Below are positions 1-12,316 of a stretch of DNA of 64,000 bases, one piece after another (the stretch's first letter is position 1; each line of letters starts with the position of its first letter). This stretch comes from Cordilura impudica (lineage: Eukaryota; Arthropoda; Insecta; Diptera; Scathophagidae), in the NCBI GenBank assembly GCA_963682025.1, contig OY821518.1:12586600-12650599 (forward strand), in the 5' to 3' direction. A program made the translations under genes and the position numbers. The notes beneath the pieces are model-generated. The model worked only from the letters and a program-made list of their open reading frames with translations, did no database searches and was not told where the DNA came from.

Positions 1-2094
1 TTATATAAATGTAATAGGGCTTTGTTACGACTTAGGTCAGTATGTTTTCATTAATAACTCTTTAGTAAAAAGTGTTAGAGAAATGGGGATTTCACGTAAA
101 TATAAAGCGTTTTTAGTAGAATATGACACCATACATAACTCAAATCATTCTTAAGTCGACTTAGGCGGTTATTGCTTGTGGCCACAGATATAATTCTTTG
201 CAAATCTTTAACAATAAAATGTCATCTATTGTTTCTAGGAAATCAAAAGACTTAAGAAACAAGCATTTTATTATAAAAAAGATAAATCTTAAACAAGATT
301 ATTTAATCTTAACTATTTATAATACAAACAATTATTATCCATTTAAAATAATAATTAAACACACACATAAATAAAATTTAACATTATTTTCACATTAAAA
401 AAATGTTACATCACTTTCATTTTAATTGGACTTGAGTTTTTTTTTTTTTTGTCAAACTGACAAACACTTGATCCACATTTTTATTGAAATTTGTGGGAAA
501 TAAGGTCACAATTATAAACAAAATGAAGAAGATGCCATATTTTAAACAAAATGAAGTGCCTTATTAAAACCCACAATAAATACAATAACTGCAACAACAA
601 ACACACAACAAACCAATTAATTGTTTACTGTAACAACAATATTTAAACATGAAATGCATTGTTTGCACTTCATAGTGGTAAAAAGTAATTGTAGTAAATT
701 AAAAATATGTCGACGATCAATTTTTTTTTCGCTACAATGTAATGTTTTTATTTGCGTAGCATGTTTTAGTTTTTTTTGCGCACGTGTTTTATTTTATAGT
801 TTTTTACATCAAGGTAGGATCACATTTCCTTAATTTTTAATAAAAATTGTTTACGAATGCGCATAACATATTGTTTACATTCCAAAAAACCTTTTACTTG
901 GAACTGTTCAGGGACTTAACATAAATATTTCCGCAACAGTGTTATGCTGAAAAAGTCAAAGCAAAAAAAAAAGAAGTTGAACATTGCAATTTACGAGAAC
1001 ATTATCAGATTAGTTTGCTATTTTACTTAATAACAGTTCAAAGCTGGAAAGATTACAGTTAATTTATTTAAATAATATATGTTAAAAATATATCACGGCA
1101 TTCCGAATATACCTATTTTATATATTAATATTATATATAAATATGACGAATGCGATTTGAAAGCAACTCGGTTTCATCATACCATGACACCTGGTCTTTA
1201 ATGTGCGATCAGTATGACAAATGACTTGTGTAAAAAAGTTATTTAGCATACTTATCTCAAATTAAGAAAAACGTCACTTACGAGGTCACAATTAGTACTC
1301 GCAGTAAATTAAAATCAAATAATATTTTTTAGTTACAATTAACTATGGCAAATTATTAATTGTCCAGATATAGGGTAAACATACGCACACATTACCTTAA
1401 ACTGATTGGGGTCTTTCTTTTTTTCATACGTAATTGTCAGTTATTTTAATTGCTCTGTTAGCGTTGAATTTATCAAGGTTAAAATTATTTTCAATGAATA
1501 CATTACATTGAATAAATACCCATTTTTATTTTGTTATCCAATTATATAAATCTAAGGAATTTCTGATTGAAATTGATGCCATTGATGATTTCCTGATTTT
1601 ATTGTTCGGCCATATTTTAAGTGTAGTACCTCTACAAAGAATAGGTATGGCGGTGGGGGGTGTTGTTCGTTGTATATAATAACTTCATTATTATTGAATA
1701 ATTATAAAATTAATAAAATAGTTTTCATTCATGACTTGTTTTTATCATTTCAGTTTAGGTTATTTTTAACAACATTTAAAGGTGGTTTATCTTTCTTAAA
1801 ATTAACAATTAAAAAGTAGTTTCGTTATGCATTGTATTATTATTACTATTTTTTTTTTTTATTTAAATTTAAAAGTGTGCAACAATTAATCTGGAATATT
1901 GTAAACAACCACACCAAAGAATTCGCATTAAAAAAACCAAATTTACTTACATATATAAACGAAAAAATATGGTATATTAACAAAAGAAACTTGTTGGTCA
2001 CTTAACATCAATATGTATGGTTTGCGGTATACTTGCGAGTATGTATATAGTGCAGCTTTTAACCCTTCGGTCTTTGGTGGTTTTTACTTTGTTT
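1..2094. other. AT-rich intergenic DNA, nothing recognised
   Basis: I see no gene, RNA or recognisable mobile element here. The stretch is AT-rich with several poly-T runs. The only open frames are short (70 codons at 621-833) and look like chance frames without domains. Confidence 0.6.
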
Positions 2095-3515
2095 TTACAA
2101 AATGGCATTTTTTTAAGAAAAGATACCTTTTAAAGAAAAGGTATTTGTTTTAAAAAAAGGTACTTTATTAACAAAAAGTACTTTTTTAAGAACAAATACT
2201 TTTAAGAAAATATACATTTATAAGAAAAATTCAGTTTTAAAGAAAATATAGTTTTTTAAGGAAATGTAACTTTTTTATGTAATTTTTATATAAAGGACTT
2301 TTTTGCAAAAAACTTACTTTTTAAAAAATGTATTTTTTAAGAAAATTTACTATTCTAGGAAATGAACTTTTTTAAAAAAAAAGTTCCGTTTTAAATAAAA
2401 TGTTCTCTTTTTTAGAAAATCAACTTTTTAAGGAAATGCTCTTTTTTACTAAAATGTACTTTCATAAGAAAAGAAATTTTTTTAAGAAAATATATTTTTT
2501 AAAAAGTATTTTTTTAATATAAATTACTTTTTTAAGAGAATGTACTTTTATAAGAAATGGTTATTTTTTAAGAAAAGGTACTTTTTTGAAGAAAATATGC
2601 TTTAAATAAAAATGAAAAACAGATCATTTTTAGGAAAAGAAAATTTTTTAATAAAAAGTACTTTTTTAAGAAAATTTACTTATTAGGAAATGTACTTTTT
2701 TCAGAAAATTTACTTTTTTTAAGAAAACGTACTTTTTTAAGAAGGAACTCTTTTTTAATAAAAAGTACTTTTTTAAGAATATTTGCTTTTTTATGAAAAT
2801 GGACTTTTTTAAGAACATGAACTTTTTTAAGAAAAAGTACCTTTTTAGTAAAAGGTGCTTTTTTAAGTAAAGGTACTTTTTTTTAAGAAAAGGTACTTTT
2901 TTAAGAAAAGGTACTTTTTTTAAGAAAAGGTACTTTTTTAGGAAAAGGTACTTTTTTAAGAAAATGTATTTGCTTAAAAAAAGTACTTTACTAACAAATA
3001 GTACCATTTTAAGAACAGATACTTTTAAGAAAATGTATTTTTTAAGAAAATTTCTATTTATAAGAAAAATTCAGTTTAAAAGAAAATATAGTTTTTTACT
3101 TTTTTAAGAAATTCCACTTTTCACTTTTTATATAAAAAACTTTTTCAGATAAAACTTACTTTTTAAAAAAGGTATTTTTTTAAAAAATTTACTTATTTAG
3201 TAAATAATACTTACTTAAGGAAATGCACTTTTTTAGAAAAAAGATCCGTTTTAACTAAATGTACATTTTAAAGAAAATCTACTTGTTTAAGGAAATGCTC
3301 TTTTTTACGAAAATGTACTTTCATAAAAAAATAAATTTTTTTAAGAAAATATAGTTTTTAAAAAGAAGTATATTTTTAATATAGATTACTTTTTTAATGG
3401 AATGTACTTTTATAAGAAATGGTTATTTTTAAAGAAAAGGTATTTTTTTGAAGAAAATATACTTTAAATAAAAATGAAAACCAGATTCTTTTTAAGAAAA
3501 GTAAATTTTTTAATA
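2095..3515. repeat. 18-bp satellite array, left part (decayed)
   Basis: Degenerate tandem copies of an 18-bp unit, GGTACTTTTTTAAGAAAA, fill this interval. The array also has a longer period: the block at about 2168-2660 is repeated at about 2994-3515, an offset near 830 bp that includes the same unit variants, such as the one reading ATTCAGTTTTAAAGAAAA. The array stops at a family-B repeat end at 3516 and resumes at 12317. Because the unit is a multiple of three, it produces long artificial frames rich in FLKK-like hexapeptides; these are not genes. Confidence 0.9.
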
Positions 3516-3575
3516 ACAAGTAAGAGTGTTAAATTCGGCTGTGCCGAATCTTTGATACCCTCCACCTCGGTTTGA
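3516..3575 (+). repeat. Family B hairpin end
   Basis: CAAGTAAGAGTGTT, a 17-bp near-perfect hairpin (ATTCGGC TGT GCCGAAT), then GATACCCTCCACC. The same end occurs in reverse at 21056-21107. A hairpin followed by about a dozen bases to the border resembles the 3' end of rolling-circle (Helentron/DINE) repeats. Confidence 0.65.
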
Positions 3576-6208
3576 GTCTTGATAATAAATGTAAATGAAA
3601 AAGTAAACAATTTGTTAAACTTAATACCAAATTATTTCAGCAAATTCTTTGGGTTGATTTTCGTCTTTTCTATTATTTCGGATTTATTTCGGTGTTTGCT
3701 TTTTGGTCATCGTGGTTGCTGATCGGCATGCATTTAGGTTATATACCTATATGCATGCGTTTCCGGTTATATGACATAACTTCTCGTTTAGTTTAGTTTT
3801 TGCTAATTAAATAGCTCGCCCTAACCTCCATTGCAAAGGTAATGGTTGTGTAGGGTGGCTATGTGCATTAAATCGTGCTAATTGGAGATGGCTGTATAGT
3901 TTCTTTTAACTGGCCAAATATTTCTTCATTGTGGCCATATAGGTTGGATGGAGTAACAAAATAATAACCAAAAAAAAAGCTCTCTCAACTTTTTTTTAAA
4001 ATATTGCCATATTTTGAAAACATAGAGAATAAATTTATAATAATAAATAATCAAATTAGGGATGAAAAACGCAAAAAACGAAAAGTCCCAAACATTTTAA
4101 ATAAAATAATTTAATGTTATCTTTATTTTCTGAAAAACTTCAAATTTTCATCCAAAAAAAATTTTGAAAATTTATATATAAAAAATAACATTCTCATAAA
4201 ATTACGTTTACTTATGTAACAATTTTTATGTTAGCAATTCTTAAATATCATTTGAGGTTTTCTTAAATTCATTGAATTTAAATTAATATCGACAAATCTG
4301 TTTTTCTATTTATTTAAATTGTAAAGGAGTGGCATCTCTGTCAAAATAAGCGAAAAACACAAAGAATAGAAAAAAACAAATTACTTCGGGTTTGACAGGA
4401 TGATTTTATGTTTATGTTTAATATCTTTATTTTTTTTTTACTAATATTTCTGTTTATTTATTTGAAAATGAAATAATGAATTGAATATGCTATTTAATTT
4501 TTTTATTTATATAAAAAAGTTTTTTAATTAAAGCAAAATATTTTCACTATTTCATGATTTTTATTTATGTATGACGACATTTCAACCTAAAAATTTAAGT
4601 TTTTATCGATTGGATAAACAACACAAAAATGGTTGTCGTTTAGATAACAACAACAGCTGACTTTAACAATAGCGAATATCGTTTCAAAATTTTACTGATA
4701 ATTTTGCAATTTTCTTTTTTTTTACAATTCGACTATCGTTAAAAGAAGTTACTGAATCGCGGTACTGAAAAGTTATTAATATCTCCTGAATGGCAATATT
4801 TTTTTTAAATGTAAACATTTTTAAATGTAAAGATATTTCTAAATTTAAAATTATTATTTCCGACGTTTTGATATGATTTTCTGAAACTCAATTAATATTT
4901 TCTAATTTATAATTGGAAATTTTATTTTCAGTTTTTATTATAATTGATATTTTCTTAAATTTGAATGGAAAATTTAAAAAGTGAAATTTTGTATTTATGT
5001 GAATAATAATGCTTTATTAATTATAAACAATTTTTAAAAATTAGATGTAATCGCAATCAGATATTTTATAGGTAAAGCAGAATAATAATTCTATATAACT
5101 ATGTAGAACTGTTTTGTAAGCAAAAAACTCATTGACGAACTCGGTAACTCTATTTTGTAAAGACAACAAAAAGTTAACCCCCCAATATCACATCACACTG
5201 AAATTGTAAAATCGTTGTGTACGTATTATCAACGAAAAATTGTTCGAATTAGTCGAATCCATCGCCTTTAAATTTTATGCTCAAACATCTGACTGCAATC
5301 TCATTTTTAAAATGTTGTCGAAGCGTAAACTTGAAAAAATTTGTATACTTCTCTCTCTTATTTTATTTTAAGTAGAGTTACCAAGTTTATTATACAGGCA
5401 CATGTTTGAGGGAAAATGTTTACATTTATTATTATTAGTATTATTTTAATAATAGTTAATAATATTTATGCTCTATAATTAACAAACTTGCGTTTTTGTA
5501 TGCGCATTTCAAAAAATAAATCATTATAATAGATTTAACAAGTTAAAACTTTAATTACAATTTTACAGAATCCAGTAAATTTGCATTAAATTTATAACAG
5601 GGTAACATTAATCATCGTTAGTGTCTGCCACTATTCGCACGAAAAATTTGGTGCCATTTGTGTGACCACTGCGGAAAATGTGTGTGTATTAGTAAAAAAA
5701 AATTTGAGTGTATTGAGTTTTTCGAACTTGCAGTGTGATGTGAGATTGGTGGGTAATATGCCAAACTTATGTTCATATTTGTAAAAGAATAATGAAAAAA
5801 CGTATGAAATAAAAGACCAACCCGTGTATACTCTTAACATTGTTCTGTATGATATCTAGTTGAAAATATTAACATTCATGTTAAAATAGAAATAACTATT
5901 GCAAAGCTAATTAGAACAAACAAAAATTATGGCGGCATCTACTGTGGCATAGTCACGCTGAGCAAAATGAAGTGACACTCTGTTAATACAAAAGAAATGT
6001 ATTTTCCCCACAACAAAATACTGCAGAATTTTATGTAAATAAAATAACCGATTTATTTCTAACATGCAGTTACTATGAATATACATACATACATATATAT
6101 AATATATGTAAATTATTTGTATTATTTAATATGTGTATGTATGTATATTTAAATATTACACACAAAAAATACAACATCAAACGTTGTTTTTGTGTTTTTC
6201 TCTTTAAA
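3576..6208. other. AT-rich DNA inside the family-B interval; mostly unassigned
   Basis: No gene is visible. A GCATGCAT-containing inverted motif lies near 3728-3760. A degraded copy of the tandem unit found at 9354-9905 lies at about 5925-6050, sharing the GGCATCTAC, AGTCACG and AACAAAAT blocks. The remainder is featureless AT-rich sequence. Confidence 0.5.
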
Positions 6209-6695
6209 GGTGCTATTACATGATGTGTTTTTTACATATGTACTGTCAAATTTTCCCACAACAAAAGTTGTACACATCGTGTGATACATATGAAACATTG
6301 TTTGTGTACAAGACATGAGGAAAGTCACATGTACATTTTTCAATTAGAACAGGTTCTATTTTTGCATGACAAACATATGAAAATACAACACTGCTTGTGG
6401 CGAAAGAAAAACAGAGTAAATTTTAAAGATTAATATTGAAAAAAAATAAATTCTTTAGTATTAATTAACAATTAAAAAATAAATAACCTTTTTTTAACAA
6501 TAAATTTTTGTAAATTCACAAATTAAATTAGCTGTTGTTTACATTTAGAGGTTATGTCAGACGGAAATACATATGCACGTGTGATAGCAAAAATTATGAA
6601 TCGTATGTAAAAGACAATTTTGACAGACATGAGGAATTTCATATGGATAAAAAAGTGACAGTACATATGTAAAAAACATTTCGTGTAATAGCACC
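6209..6695. mobile_element. MITE with roughly 40-bp terminal inverted repeats
   Basis: The left end starts GGTGCTATTACATGATGTG. The right end is its inverse (..CGTGTAATAGCACC), and the similarity continues through ACATATGTACTGTCA in both arms, for about 40 bp. Both sides are flanked by TTAAA (6204-6208 and 6696-6700), consistent with a 5-bp target duplication. It has no coding capacity. The 5-bp duplication does not by itself identify the superfamily. Confidence 0.75.
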
Positions 6696-6736
6696 TTAAA
6701 TAAATTAATACATAAATTTTTTTGCTAAATTTACAT

Positions 6737-7364
6737 TTGGGCAATTCACAACAGGTGTTGTATATTGTATGTTGTATTGAAATACACAATACAATCATTT
6801 GTTGTGAACACTCAGTTGTATTTTCATATTGTAAAACGCTTTCTTTAGTAATTTTCGATCCAACGAGGAAAGATCGCTTCGTCGCTTCTGCTATTTTGTA
6901 TAAGAGAAAACACTTGTCAGTGTTTGCTTTTTGGTCGTGAGATATACCCTGGAGTTTTAGTTACGTACCTCTTGCATTTTAATTTAAAATTAAAAAAAAA
7001 AAATGTTAAATGTTTTGGTTGGTACTGAAAGAGAAAATACATACTAAAAATATAAACATTAATTTTTATATAAATAAACTTATCGATGTATTTGCGTTAT
7101 TTGCATTATTTGCCATATTTTATTTTATAATTATTTATGCTGATAATATTCTATGTATTTGTTTTTTCTTTTTCATAAAAACTGGCATTCACTTGGAACT
7201 GATATGTTATGATACAATATACAACATTTACTAAACATAGCAAATGAAGTTGGATCGTGTATCAGATTTTTCAGTGAAAATTACCAACAACAATTTTACA
7301 CTATTGTAAAGTGATACACGATACAAGAGATACAACGATACATTACCCATTGTGAATTGCCCAA
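6737..7364. mobile_element. MITE with 15-bp perfect terminal inverted repeats
   Basis: TTGGGCAATTCACAA at 6737-6751 is matched by its exact reverse complement at 7350-7364. Several TGTATYGTTGTAT-like motifs sit just inside each end. No clear target duplication could be assigned. The 74-codon frame at 7010-7234 has no recognisable domain and is probably chance. Confidence 0.6.
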
Positions 7365-7404
7365 TTGTTTTTTTTATTAACAACTAGGTATTTTAGCATT
7401 ATTT

Positions 7405-8217
7405 GCTTTAGATGTTGGTGAATTTTTACTCCCTTTATATTAACTCGTAGTGTCTGCTTGTCGAAAAAATTTTGGATCGATTTTAACCACTTTCCCGTGA
7501 CCCAATCGATCTGAAATTTTGCAGGCAGGCTTGTGATGATCTAATATATTTTTTTAGTGATGCCAAAACAATGGAAACTTTTAAATTTTTCTACCAGAGT
7601 TGATAAAAAAATGTACAAAGGGTTTGTTTTTGTTATATTATTACCATAATGACCACAAAAACAACAAGTCCAGCTATGAAAACAATGCAACATTTAGAAT
7701 AACAACAAGAACAATATAGAAATATCATGTTTTTCATTTTTTTTTTACTTTTTCAGAGATTTCCCTGGACCTGTTCCACCGATTTTAATGATTTTTGAAG
7801 TAGAAATCTTTCCATGAATTTGGTGAATCATTCTCACTAAAAATGATCACTGTACTATTGAGGGCGTGATCGTGACGAGAACAACATAGAAAATTATTTT
7901 TTTTCAAGACTTTTTTAGTTCTTCATTCAAATCTCGGGCCCTAATCGACCGATTTGGACGATTTTAAATAGCAAACTTCTCAGGATGTTAGTGAATCATT
8001 TTTATGTCAACGAGTACCCTAGCTGCCGGATTGATGCCGTCATCGTGATTTCCACAGACGGACAGACGGACAGACGGACATCGCTATATCAACTCCGGTT
8101 GTTATAAGGATCACAAATATATAAATTTTATGGGGTCCAAAATTTTTTTTCTAATTATTACAAACGAAATGACAAACTTATATATACCCTCTGCACACTG
8201 GAGTGGAGGGTATAACA
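7405..8217 (+). repeat. Family B repeat, second copy of its microsatellite-side half
   Basis: About 810 bp closely matching 11450-12316. Shared landmarks are TGTCTGCTTGTCGA, CCAATCGATCTGAAATTTTGC, the (CGGACAGA) microsatellite (short here), CTATATCAACTCCGGTTG and the GTGGAGGGTATAA end. It has no hairpin end of its own nearby. It is therefore either a truncated insertion or the original right end of the element that starts at 3516. Confidence 0.75.
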
Positions 8218-8289
8218 ACTCTACAACAGCAACAATGACAGTCATATGTTTTTCAAATAGGAAAAAACTGTTTATGTGTTAGTTTCGGT

Positions 8290-9085
8290 CATTCCCCAGT
8301 ATGCATTGAAATATTATTTTTACAATGTTGGAGAAAAGTTAAGTTCTTAAATTGATGTCAAATGTAATTCTCAACTTGGGTTGAACAATTTTTCTCCTTG
8401 TTTGCTTTCAACTTGACATCAAGTTGAGACTTAACATTTTTTCCAATCTTTGAGAAACATTTTTACTCTCAATTGGATATCCAACACTTTTCTCCACTTG
8501 AGACCAAACATTTTTTCAACTTGAATACGATTTGTGTTAAGTCTGAGATATTATTTAAATATGTCATAAATAATAAATTAAATTAAAAAATGCCAAAAAA
8601 GTACAAATAAATCATTGATATATTTTTAATTATTTCTGCTTTTTGTCGAATTTTTCAGAAAATGTACAACTAATTAATTCATTTATTTTTAATTATAAAT
8701 TTTAAAAAATGTACATAATATGTACATTTAATGTTAAATATGTACATAGTAATGTTAAATATATAATGAAATTAAATTAAAACATTAAAAAAAGTACATT
8801 GTTTTCATTTCTAAAATTTGTATAATATTTTTTAATATGGCAATTCCGTACCTTCCATTTGATACCGATTGGAAATATTTCTTTGCTATCAAGTTGAGAA
8901 TCACAAATTTCTCAATTTGATAACTATGAAAAACGCCATATAAAAAATGTGCCTTTTAAGTTGAGAAGACTATATTCGAACTATTGAGGGCATTTGAGAA
9001 TTAACGTTGGAGATTTGAGAAATGTATTTGATCTCAAATGCACCTCAAGTTGATAGCAAACAAAAATGTTTATTGGGACATTTAT
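8290..9085. repeat. Candidate inverted-repeat element rich in TCAACTTGA motifs
   Basis: The two ends carry weakly inverted sequences (CCCAGTATGCATT at about 8296; the inverse of CCCAATAAACATT at about 9070). Between them the motif TCAACTTGA or its complement TCAAGTTGA recurs on both sides, together with TTGAGAA/TTCTCAA. This looks like a decayed foldback element, but no target duplication was found. Confidence 0.35.
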
Positions 9086-9099
9086 TGTAGGCTCGTTTG

Positions 9100-9295
9100 C
9101 ACACACACAAAAAATAGAAAATAAATTGTCAATAAGCAAAGCAAGTGGCTTCGAAATTCGATGATGCCAGTTAATCATTTTTTGTTCACGCGGAATTTAT
9201 AATTGGAGGAATTTTTTTCTCGAGAAATGTATTTTCTGTGAGAAAGAAATTCCTTGAGAATATTCATAATTGGGATGAATAACTTTTAATTGGAA
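9100..9295 (+). repeat. Dispersed repeat, related to 16620-16900
   Basis: Shares long blocks with 16620-16800, including GGCTTCGAAATTCGATGATG, a GAATTTATAA/GAAATTTATAA block and AGAAAGAAATTCCTTGAGAA. No coding sequence is visible. Family unknown. Confidence 0.6.
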
Positions 9296-9353
9296 CTTTT
9301 CAGTCAGAATAAATCATAATTCTAGTTAGATATTGGTTAATATTTAATTAGAA

Positions 9354-9905
9354 AAAATATTGCGGTGGCATCTACGCAATTATTGAGGCAGTCACGGAAA
9401 AATTAAATGCAAGTCTGTTTTTTTTAATATAACAAAAATGGATTTTCCTTTTAACAAAATATGGCAGAATTCTTTATAAATGAAATGCAAAATGGAAAAT
9501 CAATTTTGTGCCAATTCTCAACAAAATTAATAAAATATATTTATATGTATTATTATATTTATTAATATTTGTAATTTTATTTGACACAATTTCACACACA
9601 TTTTTACAGATCAACTGTTTTAATTACAAAAAATATTGTGGTGGCATCTACGCAATTATTGAGGCAGTCACGGAAAAATTAAATGCAAGTCTGTTTTTTT
9701 TTTAATATAACAAAAATGGTTTTTCCCTTTAACAAAATATGGCAGAATTCTTTATAAATGAAATGCAAAATGGAAAATCAATTTTGTGCTAATTCTTAAC
9801 AAAATTAATAAAATATATATATATGTATTACTATATTTATTAATATTTGTAATTTTATTTGACACAATTTCACACACAGTTTTACAGATCAACTGTTTTC
9901 AACTG
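9354..9905 (+). repeat. Tandem duplication, two units of about 276 bp
   Basis: Unit 1 runs from about 9354 to 9629 and unit 2 from about 9630 to 9905. Both contain GGTGGCATCTACGCAATTAT, AATGCAAGTCTG, a CAGAATTCTTTATAAATG block and CAGATCAACTGTTTT. The units differ only by scattered substitutions and short indels, so the duplication is fairly recent. A strongly diverged relative is present at about 5925-6050. It is non-coding. Confidence 0.85.
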
Positions 9906-11449
9906 ATTTAGAAGTTTTCTGTTTTTGAAACAGTAGTGCCAATTTGTAACATTTTGTGATGTAATGAAAATCGCAGAATAATAAGTTAATACACAATAAA
10001 AAATATTAAATTTTTAAGTTTTATATACATATTGCAATAAAAAAAACTTTGGTAAATTTACATTGAAGATGGTCAGAAATGAATGAGAAAAAATATATAG
10101 ACATTTTAGAAAAGCACATTTAATGTTAAACTTTATGCACAAAATATATGGGTTTTTGTTGTTTCGAATTTAACTGTGGCTCTAAGTGAAAAGTTTTAGA
10201 CCGACCGTATATTACATCTTGAGGATCCTCACCTAATATTTTCAAATATTTTAAATTCTTTCAAATATTTTAAATTCTTTTTAACTCATTTAACCTCATT
10301 ACGAAAATAGTAAAACAGTAAATATGGAAAATCCACGCACCTCAAAAAATTGTTTTCTATGAAATAAATTAAAGACATTTCATATTATACAATTTTCTTT
10401 CAAAAATGTATCAATTATTGCAAATTTGAAATTTGACATATAGTATTTATACATATATTTGTATAGATTTCGCAGTATGAAAAGAACTATTATTTCTTTA
10501 TTTAGAATATATGTAAGTATTGCTCGCAAAAAAATGCAACATCATGAATGAAACACATAGACGACTGCTGGCAGCAGCATTTGTAGTCGTATAGTAAGCT
10601 ACTTGATTTTTCTGAATACGACAGCAACATATAATACAAATGCATTTTTATTTAAATATACAATTACTTTTACTTATTTAAAATGCATTAGTACAACGTA
10701 AAAATAAATAAATTAGTTTAACGCCTTTTGATTATTAATGGAATTATAGCCTTTCATTTTGCGATTTTTTTTTTAAACAAAATAAAATATTTCATAGCAC
10801 TAACTTCTTTTACATATTTTGTTATATTGTCAACACTATTTTTGTTTAGTAGCCAACAAAACACACTTGCAGTTTTTTTTTTCTATTTGAAGAACATATG
10901 ACTGCCATTGTTGATGTTGTAGAGTTGTTTTTTTTTTTGATTTTGTTTCGTTAACTCTTTTGTATTAAAGCACCTCCAATATATGTATCCATTTTAGTTT
11001 GCAAATTCAGTATATTTATAATTTATTACTTACAGCAAAAAATAATAGAAACAATTTTATCAGTTATGCTTACGAAACTATATAAATAGACTTGAAGTTG
11101 GCTGCAAAAGCAGTAGCCTGTGTAAAGAACAAGTTAGCGACATGTAACTGTTACGTAACGTGTCAGCCTTTTTTTCACATGAAAAGTATTGGGACGTTCC
11201 GGTTACGTTCGGTAACTGTTTTAAATGATTTTTATGTAAAAAAAAACAACTGACTCGTTACGGTTACGGTTAGAAAACATTGACCTTTTATATGTATTAT
11301 AATGCTATGAATGCATTTATCTTTATTTTATTTTATTTATATATTCTTTTTTTTTGTATTGTATATTATTTTTTTTTATTATTATTACTATTTCATTTAA
11401 TTATTTTTTTCTTTAAATAAATTAATACATAAAAATTTGTTTTTTAAAT
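9906..11449. other. AT-rich DNA, nothing recognised
   Basis: No gene, RNA or clear repeat structure. A TATAAATAG motif occurs at about 11080-11090, but nothing downstream supports a transcription unit. Confidence 0.5.
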
Positions 11450-12316
11450 TATTGGTGAACTTTTACTCCCTTTATTTACTGCCTTTATATTAACTGGTAG
11501 TGTCTGCTTGTCGACAAAATTTTGGATCGATTTTTAGCCCCTTTCCCGTGAGCCAATCGATCTGAAATTTTGCATGCAGGCTCGTGGCAAGGACAGAAAT
11601 GATCTAACAAATTTTTTTAGTGATGCCAAAACAATGGAAACTTTTAAAATTTTCTACCAGAGTTCACAAAAAAAATGTACAAAGGGTTTGTTTTTATTAA
11701 ATTATTACCACAACGACCACAAAAACAACAAGTCCAGCTATGACAACAATGCAACATTTAGAATAACAACAGGAACAATATGGAAACATCATGTTTTTCA
11801 TTTTTTTTTTAATTTTTCATAGATTTACCTGGACCTGTTCCACCGATTTTAATGATTTTTGAAGTAGAAATCTTCCCATGAATTTGGTGAATCATTCTCA
11901 CTAAAAATTATCACCCTAGCTATCCTATTGAGGGCGTGATCGTGACAAGAGCAACATAGAAAATTATATTTTTTCAAGACTTTTTTTAGTTCTTCATTCA
12001 AATCTCGGGCCCTAATCGACCGATTTGGACGATTTTAAATAGCAAACTTTTCAGGATGTTAATGAATCATTTTTTATGCCAACGAGCACCCTAGCTGCCC
12101 GATTGATGCCGTCATCGTGATTTCCACAGACGGACAGACGGACAGACGGACAGACGGACAGACGGACAGACGGACAGACGGACATCGCTATATCAACTCC
12201 GGTTGTTATAAGGATCACAAATATATATATTTTATGGGGTCCAAATTTTTTTTTCTAATTATTACAAACGGAATGACAAACTTATATATACCCTCTGCAC
12301 ACTGGAGTGGAGGGTA
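11450..12316 (+). repeat. Family B repeat end, borders the satellite
   Basis: Second, slightly longer version of the 7405-8217 sequence. It has an expanded CGGACAGA microsatellite (about 12127-12183) and ends GTGGAGGGTATA exactly where the 18-bp satellite resumes. See the 3516-12316 entry. Confidence 0.8.

Larger units (their letters stand above)
3516..12316. mobile_element. 8.8-kb insertion in the satellite, bounded by mini-me-like family B ends
   Basis: The left boundary has the family-B hairpin end: CAAGTAAGAGTG followed by the palindrome ATTCGGCTGTGCCGAAT and then GATACCCTCCACC. The right boundary has the other family-B end, a (CGGACAGA)n microsatellite, then GGAGTGGAGGGTATA. The two subterminal motifs (TACCCTCCAC and GTGGAGGGTA) are inverted to each other, as in DINE/mini-me repeats. 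The satellite stops at about 3515 and resumes at 12317 in register: the joined flanks match the uninterrupted satellite at about 2620-2860. Whether the interval is one long element or a short family-B copy expanded by later insertions is not settled, and I found no transposase or Rep/helicase frame inside it. Confidence 0.6.
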
